DNA of 64,000 nt from Dioscorea cayenensis subsp. rotundata. Taxonomy: Eukaryota > Streptophyta > Magnoliopsida > Dioscoreales > Dioscoreaceae. Location: the NCBI RefSeq assembly GCF_009730915.1, contig NC_052482.1, positions 930,001 to 994,000 of the forward strand, written 5' to 3'. The first letter of the stretch is position 1. The number at the start of each line of letters is the position of its first letter. Under the pieces are notes generated by a model. It did no database searches, had not been told where the DNA came from, and saw nothing but the letters and a program-made list of their open reading frames with translations. Both the position numbers and the translations under genes were made by a program. Below, piece after piece: positions 11,901-22,549 of the stretch.

Positions 11901-14900
11901 AGAACCGGTCCAACAAAAATTTCAAGGATAAATATCATCAGATATATTGGTAGAGCTGACACCTTCTGCAAATACCAACTTTTTGAAAGGAAAAACGCAT
12001 GTACATGTTGCTTAACAGTTTGGCCTCTCACCAAGTTTCACTGAAGTGCCTTTGATAATATTACCAAATCCTGACTCATTTAATCTATCAGAAGATCAAA
12101 CAGTATTATTACCACATGCTATACATTAGTACCCAGGTAATCAATCAGATAATGTGTTCACTAATATAATGCTCTCAGTTACAAAAGAGAATACAGCCAA
12201 TGTACTATAGCTTAAGTCTTGGATATCAGCATTTAAATGAAGAATGAAATAAACACCAAAATAATAAAAACACATATTGCTTTTCAAATCTTTTTTTGGC
12301 ACTAATGAATCCCTATCACATCAAAATTATTTTCTTATAAATAACCAACAGAATGTGCTAAAAAATAATCCTGCAATTAGAAGCTGCAAGTTACCAATTT
12401 CTGCAATTAGAAGCTGCAAGTTACCAATTTCAGCATCAAACACAAAATTCAGTATGACATTCAACGAGCAATATCTCATGAAGCAAATAGAATTATGTCC
12501 ATAATAACCACCAGAACAGGCACACTAGAAAAAATGCACGCACCAGCATCAGAAGACCAAGTTTTATTTTGGTCAGAATCAACCATTGCATTTTCAACAG
12601 CTGCAATTGTATGCCGCATGCTATGTTTCCTCTTCTTCTCTTTCTGATGGAGTTTTGGAAGCGGATGTACAGCATCTTCCGCATTAGCTCGGTCAAGTGC
12701 CGTAACTGTACATGCGATACATTACAAAGGAATCCCTAAGAACTCAGAATGGTCCAGAATCAAGTTTCACTTGGCTTAGAAACAGAAGTATAAATAGAAG
12801 GCATGCAAGAATTATGAAGTACAACTATATATATGGCCTGGTCTTGGATCTCACAGTTCTCATCATTTCTAACATTCATAGGCTCCTATTCTTTCAACAA
12901 GTGAATGAAGTCATTTTAATAAAAAGTCTACCGGGTTATGCCATACCTCTTGTTTGAATTCTATCCCCTTTCTGGGAGATGTGAGATTGAGCTATTGACA
13001 AGAGAGCCCCATCTTGAGAGGCACTCAAGTTCACATCAACACCATTCTGCAATAGAACCTTCTGAAACAATGGCTTTACCAAGGAACCATAAGCAACAAG
13101 AATTTGACAATTGCTAGCTTCGACAATGCTTTGAAACTTCGCCGCATATACAGCACCCTTACTATTCTTTGGGGCAGATTCAATTAACAATGAGATCTTT
13201 GTAGGTTTGCTATTCCGCAAATCCTCAGCATTACTTCCATACCAGACATAACATATACCCAATTCAGAAATGGCCAAAACATATAAACCTGCACCTTCCG
13301 AGTCTGAAACCTTGCCATCCAGAAAGACAGCTGGATGCTCCATTGAAAGCACACAGCTAGCATATTGCTTTTTTCCGGCATCTGTTCTCCACAAGGCAAC
13401 GTATCTCTCACCAACTCCAGAGGATATAATGTACTTACCATCTTCACTGAATGTCATGCATCGGACAGCAACCTACACAATAAATTTGGTTTTTCTTCTT
13501 TATTGATAACTCGACAGATAGAAAATACAAACACAAAAACAGATTAATAACAAAAAACTTGTACAAGGAAGAAAAAAAAGATTGAACATAAAACTGGAAA
13601 CCAGTAAAGGAGGAAAACAAATTCATCCCTGATTTAAAATTGATTGACTCACCGAGTGCCCAGAAAACTTCTGGATCTTCTGATGATCTGAGCAATTGAA
13701 AAGCTTCAATTGCCCGGAGGCTGTGGCCATTGTCTTTCCATCTGACAGGGGTACATGGTTTAATCAGCAATCTAAAATAAAAGATTTTGCGACAAATATA
13801 GTATAATTGGAAGTGCATTAGTTGCAGAAGCTCTTACAATTATGACAAGATTTGCTCACAAAAAATAAAAAATATCTTCCGAAGAAGATTATTTGGGCAC
13901 ATTGTGCCAAAAGACAAAAAACAATATTAAAACAAAAGGGTTGGCTTCGCACTCAACAAGAACATTGCTAATTTATAGACATCAAATGTTCAGCAGTTCT
14001 CTGTTAGATTTTACAATTACAAATCATAATTTCAGACTCTTCATTTGCAAAAAGAAAACCACACTCTTCAAAGCTGAACCAAAACCAGTTGCTTCTCAAG
14101 CTACCATCCAATAAGCTTATTTTCAGAGTTTTAAATTTGACCATGTGCATCAGAAAATTAGCACTGCAACAGAACGTCCAAAGGGCAAGACAAATTAATT
14201 GGCATTAAATTTTCTAGAATTGAGCCCTAAAGATACAGCCAGAAGTGAAACTAGAGAATTATGACCTATCTAAAGTTAGGCTCAACCTTTGGACTACAAA
14301 ACATACATTCAAAGCTCAAGGATCCATAGGCACTGACCCAAATCTTATATGTATGGTTGCTATTAACTTGGTTCAGAAACTTGACGCATAAGTCCTAAAT
14401 TAAAATCACAAGAGTGAAACATTCAACTAGGATACCTGTAGATATAGATAAAGAGGAAATTGCCTTTGTAGATGCTTTGAATTTTCCCAAAACGCTCCCA
14501 TTAGATAAATCAATCTGGCAAACCATACCATCAGCACCTGCTGTGTAGACACATGAACGATGCCTAGAATAGGATACAGCATTGACACCCCTGCAAATTA
14601 TCAAAGATGTGATGGGTAAATATTTTAAGAAAGATTAAAACACAAACTTACACATAGATGTACTCATCTGACAGATCACTTTATCAGAGAAGAGCAACAT
14701 AAGCATGCAGAAAACAACATTTAACAATAAAGTAGAGAAAAGGAACCTACAAGGTCAAGAAAATAAATGGCTCATCTTGTGAACTAGTTAGGCAATCCAA
14801 AAGGAAAGATTGTCACGAAGAAAATCAATAGCAAGTACAATCCTTGAGAATCAATACACAAATAATCATCATTGTTCGATTAACACAACATCAGCATTCA

Positions 14901-15445
14901 GGCATTGAATCAGAAACTCACCCAGGATGACAATCAGAAACCTTCCATCTCAACTGGCCAAGCGGCACATCAAGTGCCAGGACATCACCACTACCCGTCC
15001 CCAACACTAGCAATGAGATTCGAAGCTTCTTTTTCTTCTGAAAATCAAAAACAAGCTAAAAGATAAAACCCTAATCACGGTGTTACGCAAAAAATTAGAC
15101 AAAAAAAAAAAGATCCTTTTTCATGCTAAAAAATCAAAAGAACCTTCTCCTCCAGCTGAACCCAGTGCATGCACTTATAATCCAGCGAAAGATGGCCCCT
15201 TTTTGACTCAGCACTGTTGTCCAATCCATTATCAGCTGGCGCAAGGTCTGCGAACTCCATCTGCAAGTGGCCCTTCACTGTATCCCATATCTACCCAAAA
15301 ATTATCACCATGAAGAAACTCACTTTATGAAATTCAGGGGTTTCAAGAAGATCACCTTGATTCGTCCATCACCGGAGGCGATGGCAAACAACCCGGAAGC
15401 AGGGTTGAAGGTTGTCAAAAGGTCTTTGATGTTTGGAGAGCTCAT
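8960..15445 (-). CDS. UTP5/WDR43-like WD40 protein of the small-subunit processome, 635 aa
   Basis: Twelve exons on the minus strand (15356-15445, 15144-15290, 14922-15037, 14436-14590, 13653-13741, 12947-13472, 12544-12705, 11299-11489, 11069-11148, 10309-10420, 9702-9776, 8960-9124) join in frame to 635 residues, close to yeast Utp5 and human WDR43. WD40 blades fill roughly residues 1-330 (ASGDGRIKIWD, YTAGADGMVCQID, SGQLKLFNC, SSGVGERYVALWR). A basic linker KEKKRKH follows, then a Utp12-type helical domain at about 480-590 (DILPWIYYILLNHRRFILAQ). The C-terminus is a long Asp/Glu tail typical of nucleolar proteins. Family members belong to the t-UTP/UTP-A complex, which binds early pre-rRNA and supports rDNA transcription and 18S processing. 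The start MSSPNIKDLL fits the family N-terminus. Confidence 0.9.
9190..9695. mobile_element. Foldback MITE in the last UTP5 intron
   Basis: The left arm (about 9205-9440) and the reverse complement of the right arm (about 9445-9690) share ordered blocks: TTGGTCCC, ACATCACACA followed by ATGGAATTA or ATGAAATTA, GTGGAGT, then CATGTCATGT, GCCACATGGCACTTGG-like sequence and TTTATTTAAAATGG. The two halves therefore form one long imperfect hairpin with a centre near 9440. The outer ends carry motifs like GGACTAAAATTGC that recur in plant foldback MITEs. No coding capacity is seen. It fills nearly the whole 577-base intron between the last two exons. Confidence 0.65.
12371..12430. repeat. Perfect 30-bp tandem duplication in a UTP5 intron
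   Basis: A 30-base unit starting CTGCAATTAG and ending ACCAATTT occurs twice head to tail with no mismatch (12371-12400 and 12401-12430). Absence of divergence means a very recent duplication, or an assembly or replication slip. Confidence 0.9.
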
Positions 15446-15628
15446 GATCAGCAACTCTGAACAATTACAACCAAATTCGATCATCAAAATGGAAAATCAA
15501 TTGCAATTCGTGAAAGGGATGAGGGAATAAAGATCTACGAACCACCGCAACGGCGGAGGCGGCGCGAATGCTCTCGTTCCCGCCGTGCACTTGGTTTGCT
15601 TCGCCGGGAGCTTCTACTACGAATTCTT

Positions 15629-15636
15629 AAACCCTA
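15629..15636. promoter_or_regulatory. Telo-box (AAACCCTA) upstream of UTP5-like gene
   Basis: AAACCCTA lies about 185 bases upstream of the start codon of the minus-strand UTP5-like gene. Telo-boxes are frequent in promoters and leaders of plant ribosome-biogenesis and translation genes. The function here is inferred. Confidence 0.4.
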
Positions 15637-16736
15637 GATAGAACCCATCGTTACTGGTAGAATGATTGGTGTTTGGGGTGCTTATCTCGAGTCAATCGAT
15701 TGAAGATATCAACGGCCAGAGATAGCCCAAATCGTCTCTTTTTTCTGATTTTTTTCCCTGTTATATAAGCTATTTAATCACTTTTTTTATTAAACTTTTT
15801 TTTTAAAAAAAAATAAAGGCTATCTAAGTATATATTATGTAACACTGACAAATGCGACAATCAAATGAAAGTGCAGCAGTTGTGATCTAACGAACCCTGT
15901 GTATTTATTATATGAAACAGGGTTAATATGTGGGATAATGATCACCTGTCAGAATGTACTCAAAATGATATATCATGATCAATAATGCAATGATCCAGTG
16001 AACAATGAATAAGTAAATAATATGACTCTTTTTCACAAATGATCCAGTGAAAAGTGAATACGACAATATTAATATTTTTATAGTATGCATGATATTTATA
16101 CAATATTGCGTAGCTGATGCTAATGGATTCGATTCCTACGCTCCCCATTAGTTCTAAAAAATATATTATAACTACTGGTTTTCATATAGTTGGAGTCATA
16201 TATTTTACATTTTACATGAATTATTTTGCCATTTTTATGATTTAAACTCATTAATATAACTTTTATTTAATTTATAGCTTAATAAAAATAATTCAGTTAT
16301 TAAGAAATTCGATGTATTTAAATGAAAAAATTAAAATTATTTTTAGAGTTATTCAACTATTTAGTATATACGACTATAATGTATTATGATATATATATAT
16401 ATATATATGAGAAAAGATCAACATCCGTAGGTGAGCACAATGCAAATTAAGTTGTACAGTGAGGGGTCATGTGGGGTTAGTTTGGATTGATTAATTGTAG
16501 TTTTGTTTATAAATGATTGTTGTAGATGCAGTAGAAATAGATTTGAACTATGCACCTAAAGTATATCAACCGTTGGATTACAATTTGACTATTGATAACA
16601 AATTTGTGTAGATTTGAATCCTGAGAACGTGGGCAAAAGATACGTCCGTATACCACAACTTTAATAGTAGATGGTGATTTTTTTTAGACAAAGACTATGA
16701 ATGTCATCTTAGTCAAAGAATGAACATATATGATGA
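15637..16736. other. Divergent intergenic region between UTP5-like and PDCD2-like genes, left part
   Basis: AT-rich spacer. A short tRNA-like B-box motif (GGATTCGATTCC) sits near 16125-16138, flanked by GCGTAG and CTACGC, perhaps a SINE or tRNA remnant. A (TA)n tract at about 16388-16408 precedes a degenerate dispersed repeat reaching about 16640 (CAACCGTTGGATTACAATTT). Confidence 0.4.
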
Positions 16737-16744
16737 CATACTAG

Positions 16745-17674
16745 CAATGGCAGATTTAGAGGAGGGCAAGGGTGTGCTCAAGCACCCCCCTTACCCATAT
16801 ATATATATATATATATACATTATTACAATATTAATAATCATAATTTGTATGGAAAGTGATATTATTTATGTATTTTTTTCAAAATTCTACCCATAATATT
16901 TAAAATATTTTTTTTTAAAAAAATAAGATTATTATATTAAATAAAATTTATATTTAGATATATTTTTTTATTGAACTTATATCAATTTTTTAGGATATTA
17001 ATGTAGAAAATATTAATAATATAAAAATTAAAACTATATAAAAAAATACTATTGCTATTTCAAAATATCTAAAAACAATCATTGTAGTTTGTGAGTTTTC
17101 TTTCTTTGCTCAATATTTTTTGACTTTGGAGTTTATATTTTATCTTTCATTATAGAGACTTATTATGTATATTTTTAAATTTTGTTTTATATCTGAATTA
17201 ATTTGTTTAATTTTTGTGTGATTTTTGTTATTTAAATTTTTTTGATATTTATTACATAAGTATTCGATATTTGTTAAATATTTAGTTGACTAATTGTTAT
17301 GAAAATTGTTGTGAAAACGGTTAGATATTTGTTGTGATCATTTGCTATAATAAATTGATTATTTATAGATTATTTTTTAAATAATTGTTGCATATATGAA
17401 TTTATATTGTGAATTTGTGCTAAGTCGTTTTTTTAATTGTACTATTTGTCAATTTAGTGTTTAACATTTAGTTAAGTTAGTTGCTAATAATGTAAATATG
17501 ATAGGTTTTTTTTACACTTAATTAAACTAAAATTTCTAGATGGATGTATATTTTATACTTTTGAATTATTGATTATTATTGTCTCAATTTAAATTAATAA
17601 AGTTATTTAATATTTATAAAAATTTTAAATTTAAATTCAACATCCTTTAAATTTTGTTTCAAGTTTCGCCACTG
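16745..17674. mobile_element. Non-autonomous hAT-like transposon with 8-bp target duplication
   Basis: The element begins CAATGGCAGATTTAG and ends CAAGTTTCGCCACTG, so its ends are imperfect inverted repeats (left CAATGGCAGATTTAG against right CAGTGGCGAAACTTG). It is flanked by CATACTAG (16737-16744) and CATAATAG (17675-17682), an 8-bp duplication with one mismatch, as hAT transposases make. The 930-base interior is AT-rich and has no transposase frame; near the left end is the short palindrome GGGTGTGCTCAAGCACCC and a (TA)n tract. The mismatch in the flank and the uneven ends suggest an old insertion. Confidence 0.75.
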
Positions 17675-18016
17675 CATAATAGTGACTTAATGATTTAATA
17701 AAAATTTATTAATTTTGCCAAACATCACTTGGACCGATTATAATTTTTGATTACTTTTGATGTTATTTTTTTTAATATATATAAAAAAAAATATAAGGAA
17801 AAATAGGGTCAAAAGGTAAACTGCTTGAAACTTAGAAAAAAAAAAAAAATTAGTGAGGCTAATAAATCAGTTTGAAAAATTACAGGGTTAATATTTTTAC
17901 TTATATTTAGAAAATTTTAAGAGCCTTTTTGGTTGTAATAATAAAAAAAAAAAACCGGGAAAAATAATAACCCTTCAAAATTGAGAAACCAAAGAAAACG
18001 AAAAAGTTCCAGTTTT

Positions 18017-18024
18017 TAGGGTTT
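18017..18024. promoter_or_regulatory. Telo-box (TAGGGTTT) in the PDCD2-like leader
   Basis: TAGGGTTT, a reverse telo-box, lies 41 bases before the PDCD2-like start codon. The same motif occurs near the starts of the UTP5-like and lipase genes in this window. Confidence 0.4.
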
Positions 18025-18064
18025 TAGTCTCGCTTTCCGACCTTGGTTGCTTGGATTTCCATCA

Positions 18065-20810
18065 ATGGCGAGCTCGGCCATGGATCATCAGCTCGAAGTT
18101 ATCAATTCTCTTCGAATCACGCCGCTCGACGATGACGATGAAGGTCAAGATGAGGTCGAGGAAATTGAAATCGATGAAGATGATGAAGAGGAGGAGGAGG
18201 ATGAGGAGGGAGTCACCCTTGGCTTCGTTGAGAAACCGAAGAACCCTCGTTCCCTTCTTCGCCATCTCTTCCCCAGCAAGGCTGGTGGTGTCCCTGTAAT
18301 CTTCTCCAAATCCTTTAAATTCTTTGATTTTCAGCTTCTTTTGCATGTTTTTGTTATTTTTGGTGGTGATTTATGTGTTTGTAGGCGTGGTTGGATCCGG
18401 TGGACTTGCCGCCGGAGAGTGCCCGAACTTGCGGATTTTGTGGCGATCCCCTTCAATTCCTTCTCCAGGTTCTCGTTCATCTGTTCTCTCGTGTTTCACT
18501 CATTGGATTGGTTTTAATTGGTTTTGGATTGTGTTTTTTGGTAGATTTATGCACCAATATCGGAGAAAGAGTCAACATTTCATCGCACTTTCTTTGTGTT
18601 TATGTGCCCGTCCATGGCGTGCCTTCTTAGGGACCAGCATGAGCAGTGGAAACATGGCGTAGATAAGCCTCATAGAAGGTTTCATATTTTCTCTCTTTTT
18701 CTCTTTCCTGAGAGTTTTTTAGTTGATTAAAGCTCTTGTTTGATTTGTGGGAATGTGTTTGTTTTGAAGTGTGAAGGTGTTCCGCTGCCAATTACCTCGG
18801 AGCAATCCTTTCTATTCAAGTGAGCCACCGAAGTATGATGGCACTGATAAACCATTGAGCACTGGAGGTAATGTAAGAGTTTTCACATGATATTCTGTGT
18901 CCTTAGTGTTCTGGCACTTCCATATGATGTTGCATAGATGGTTTTCACTCTATATCGATGTGGTATTGGAATTGGTAGTGATTTTCATGTTTCTGATTTG
19001 TACTTCTTTTGATTTTTTTTTTTAAGCATGTAAATTCTGAGGATCATATTTGCTTGTATTTAATTTGCATGATGAAAGGTTTGAAGATGCGTTGATAACT
19101 GAAAAGTGATGGCTTCTTTATATTGCTTACTTCAATTGTTATTTAAATTTCAGTTCAAAGATCCTACTTTGTACTACAATTCTTTTTAGAGTAGCTGATT
19201 CGTTGTTGTTCAGCTGTTCTGTGTTCTTGGTGTGGCACATGGAAAGGAGAGAAAGTTTGTGGTAGTTGCAGGAAAGCACGTTATTGCTCTGAGAAACACC
19301 AGGTATGCGTTTTTTAATTTAGGTTCTAGCATGTAAATTGACAACACTAGGCATATTGATCTGAAAACATTTTCTTTCAGCTGATGCATTGGCGATCTGG
19401 ACATAAAAATGACTGCCGCCAAATATTTATTTCTTCTCACTCTTCAGTATTGGATCATGGTAATGGCAGGGAAAAGTTGCCAGCAATAGAAAAAGGTAAA
19501 TATTCTTTTGCCTTTCTTTGGTCCTTTTAGAAACTTTCCTGAACTCAATATGTTTTGATCATGTCAGTTGCGTGCAGAACTCTATGGCGTGAGCATGAGA
19601 TTGCAATTGAGGACGAGTCTACTTATGAGTCAAATATGTCTGATGATAATGGCTGTGGGACATCAATAGTTCCTGCAAATAATAAAAAAGATGAAACATT
19701 TCAATCAGTGTTAAATAAGTTTGAGGCATGCCTCCATCTTCGAAACTGAATTCCTACTTTTCTGGGCGGGGAGGGATTTTTGGTTTCTGTTTCTTGCTGA
19801 CTTCATATCTGCATGCAGGCTAATGCTGATAAAAAGAAATGGGCATCTTTTCAAGAACGAATTGCCAGGGCCCCCGAGCAAGTTTTGAGGTTTGAGAGTA
19901 CTTGTGTATCATAATTTTTTTTTTACCTATTCATTTACCTTCATCTTCTGTGCAAAACATAGTTCCTTTTGGGTTTTTGTTTAATGCATATTGTAAGCCC
20001 TGGTTTATAGCTTAAAGTATGTTAAATGGAAATCATTATTTTTTTGTAAAATATGATCCTGGTTTCAGAAGTATTTAAAATGCAAAGTATCATCTCAACG
20101 GTGGAATCAGTTTGTATTTCAATAGGATTTGGTGGTTGTTATTATAATCTCCTTTTCTATTTCAACAGATATTGTCGGGATTTGACGGCAAAACCACTAT
20201 GGCCATTGCTAATTGGCCGTCCATCTAAGGAGGACATCCCCAAATGCAACTATTGTAAAGGTCCTCTATGTTATGAGTTTCAGGTATTTGGAATTTTCTC
20301 AACTTGTTTCCCTGGTTGTCATTTATGCATGTGCCTTTTTGAAAGCTCTCTATTCCTTTCTGTCTAGTAGTCGAATTTGTAATGACTATTGCCAACTAAG
20401 TTCCACTTGAATGTAATGAGACAACGACCTAGTACACCGATCTTCATGGGTGTGCATACTAGTCATCTATATTTGGAGTAGCTTGGATTTGCTTCCTGTT
20501 TAACCTTTTTTTGTTGTTTCTAAATTCTGTTGGTCTTACTTCGAAGTCATTTTTAACTTTTATAATATTTTTTTTAATTTAATGTTTATATTTTTCCTAA
20601 AATATTCATTGCTCTGATTCACTGAACTATATTCTATCTCTGCAGATAATGCCTCAGTTGCTTTATTACTTTGATGTGAAAAATGAACCAGACTCTCTTG
20701 ATTGGGCTACAATTGTTGTATTTACTTGTCTAAACTCATGCGAGGCAAGTTTAGCCTACAAAGAGGAATTTGCTTGGGTTCAGCTATATCCTTCAACAGG
20801 AACACTCTGA
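18065..20810 (+). CDS. PDCD2/TSR4-like protein with MYND zinc finger, 419 aa
   Basis: Ten exons (18065-18295, 18385-18468, 18545-18678, 18770-18867, 19214-19302, 19381-19495, 19568-19725, 19819-19889, 20169-20283, 20646-20810) give 419 residues. After an acidic N-terminus comes the PDCD2 N-terminal fold with CGFCGDPL and FFVFMCPSMAC, then a MYND finger near residues 183-220 (CSWCG, CGSCRKARYCS, HQLMHW, HKNDC). The PDCD2 C-terminal domain includes APEQVLRYCRD, CNYCKGPLCYEFQIMPQLL and a terminal YKEEFAWVQL. Animal PDCD2 and yeast Tsr4 are chaperones for ribosomal protein uS5 in 40S assembly; that role here comes from the family. The intron after exon 7 has a GC donor. The first ATG (18065) is chosen; a second in-frame ATG follows five codons later. 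Confidence 0.93.
19726..19818 (+). other. GC-AG intron in the PDCD2-like gene
   Basis: The exon ends TTTGAG and the intron begins GCATGC, with acceptor CATGCAG before GCTAATGCT. Joining here gives FEANADKKKW, which fits the family. The nearest alternative GT donor (before GTTTGAG) would put the next exon out of frame. GC donors are a minority class in plants and usually match the consensus well elsewhere; this one (GAG then GCATGC) is weak downstream. Confidence 0.7.
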
Positions 20811-22385
20811 TTTTGCTCCAATATAATCCAGGCTTCTCCTCTAGCATCAAAATACAAGGTTTGAGGATTTTATTCATTGCATTTATATATATATATATCA
20901 CAAATTGCTTAAAATATCTATTTAATTGCTCTATGATGTTAGTTAAATTGTACATTGAACTTGGAAGGATGAGCACTTCTTTATTTTATTAAATTGCTCC
21001 TATTAATTTCATTTCAGTAGGAAAAAGATCTCTAGGCATTTGTCGATCTTCCCACATGGGGTTGACTTTTTCTTGCTAATGTATTGCAGAATTCATAACC
21101 TTTTCTAGTCAATTGTTAGTGCATGTCCATGAACGGCATGAAATCGAGGAATTAAATTAAGCTTCTGTTCTTGTTCTTGCATCTTCAGTATAGACATCTG
21201 CACTTATCATTGACATTCTATGCAAACATGTTCTTTTGGTAGTTGTATGTACTCTCTTCATCATTGTAATGCAAAAAAGCTTGTGAAAATTGACATTTCC
21301 ATTTGCTGCCAGTCTATAAAATTCTAATTTTGCTATTTGAATCGGAATCATTTTTTCGATAAATTACGATTAACGTGGTCCAAACAAACTATACCACAAA
21401 AGGTATAAACTATGTAACAAGTTGTGAGTCTTGATCATGATCTTTATATCTTTGTTTCGATGTAGGACATATATCTTCATCAGAAAAAAGCTATCATTGA
21501 AGTAGGTATAAATTCTGCGAAGCCGAGCCTGTCGGTCCGGCTGTTTTCATTATTAGCAGTGGACCTAAGTTGTTTCCAAATATAAATTATCTTCGGTCTT
21601 ATGTAACATGTCAACACGTTCTATGTTGTTTATTTTTGGTCTTAGTTTCTATTTTTTAATAAAAATATTGATTAGGTTGCCTTCCTTAATTATATAAATT
21701 ATTATTTGAAGTGCAGAAGGATTGCTTTCAAGCATGAAGAAAGCAAGGGATTCTGTGTGCTGATAATAAACTAGGGTTTGCTATTAATTATTACAGTTAT
21801 TAATTGTCTTGCATTGGTTAAGTAAATGAATTTAGAGTTAAATATTCACATAATCTGTTTGGTTGTATTTAATATTAATGATATTATATATATGTGCATT
21901 TAATTATTTTATTAATGTCAAGGGTTGTTGTTAAGTATTCAAAAAAGGTTCCTAAATTTAACTTGTCATCATTTATATTTAAAACAAAGTTCATCAGTAA
22001 ATGTCGCAAAAGTATACAAGCAAACTGATTTTTATTATCAAATAAAATCTCATTTTTATAAATCTATAATAGCTATATATATATAGAATAAAGCCTTTAA
22101 ATGAATAATTATATATTTCCTCTTTTTTTTTTAATCTGATGTAAACCTATATTTTTTTATGTCATTTTTGAACATTAAGAATTATTTATTATTATTTTTT
22201 TAAAATTACTCGAACGTTCTATTTATTTTAATTTAGAACTCACCAGTAATTTCACTATTTTCCATGGGTTAAATGGTAAACTCTAAAATGAAAAAAAAAT
22301 AATAATAATAATAAGGATTTGATCATGGTCTAGGGAAGCGGTGGACCCCAGTCTTCCAGTTGTCTCCAGCTATCCAAGTGCATCT
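20811..22385. other. Intergenic region between PDCD2-like and GT34 genes
   Basis: Contains 3' flanking sequence of the PDCD2-like gene, AT-rich DNA and a (TA)n tract near 22075. No further coding sequence or recognisable element is seen. Confidence 0.4.
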
Positions 22386-22428
22386 CACGTGCCATCAATT
22401 CTCCCTTTGCTCACGTGCATCTCACGTG
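22386..22428. promoter_or_regulatory. Three clustered G-boxes upstream of the GT34 gene
   Basis: CACGTG occurs at 22386-22391, 22412-22417 and 22423-22428, within a short direct duplication of TGCATCTCACGTGCCAT. They lie 120-165 bases before the start codon at 22550. G-box clusters often mediate bZIP or bHLH control by light or abscisic acid; regulation here is inferred. Confidence 0.5.
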
Positions 22429-22488
22429 CCATTCCCCTTCTCTCAACCCCTCTTCCCTCCCGACACCCTCTTCTTCAACATTCCTAAC

Positions 22489-22508
22489 CATCATCATCAT
22501 CATCATCA
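22489..22508. repeat. (CAT)n microsatellite in the GT34 5' leader
   Basis: A run of six or seven CAT triplets lies about 45 bases before the start codon, in the probable leader. Confidence 0.8.
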
Positions 22509-22549
22509 ACGAACCAAACCCATCGAGAGAAACAGAGAGAGCTCCAACA

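Noticed and set aside
16090-16145. tRNA gene suggested by GGATTCGATTCC and flanking GCGTAG/CTACGC
   Set aside because: No cloverleaf with A-box, anticodon arm and full acceptor stem could be built; more likely a SINE or tRNA remnant.
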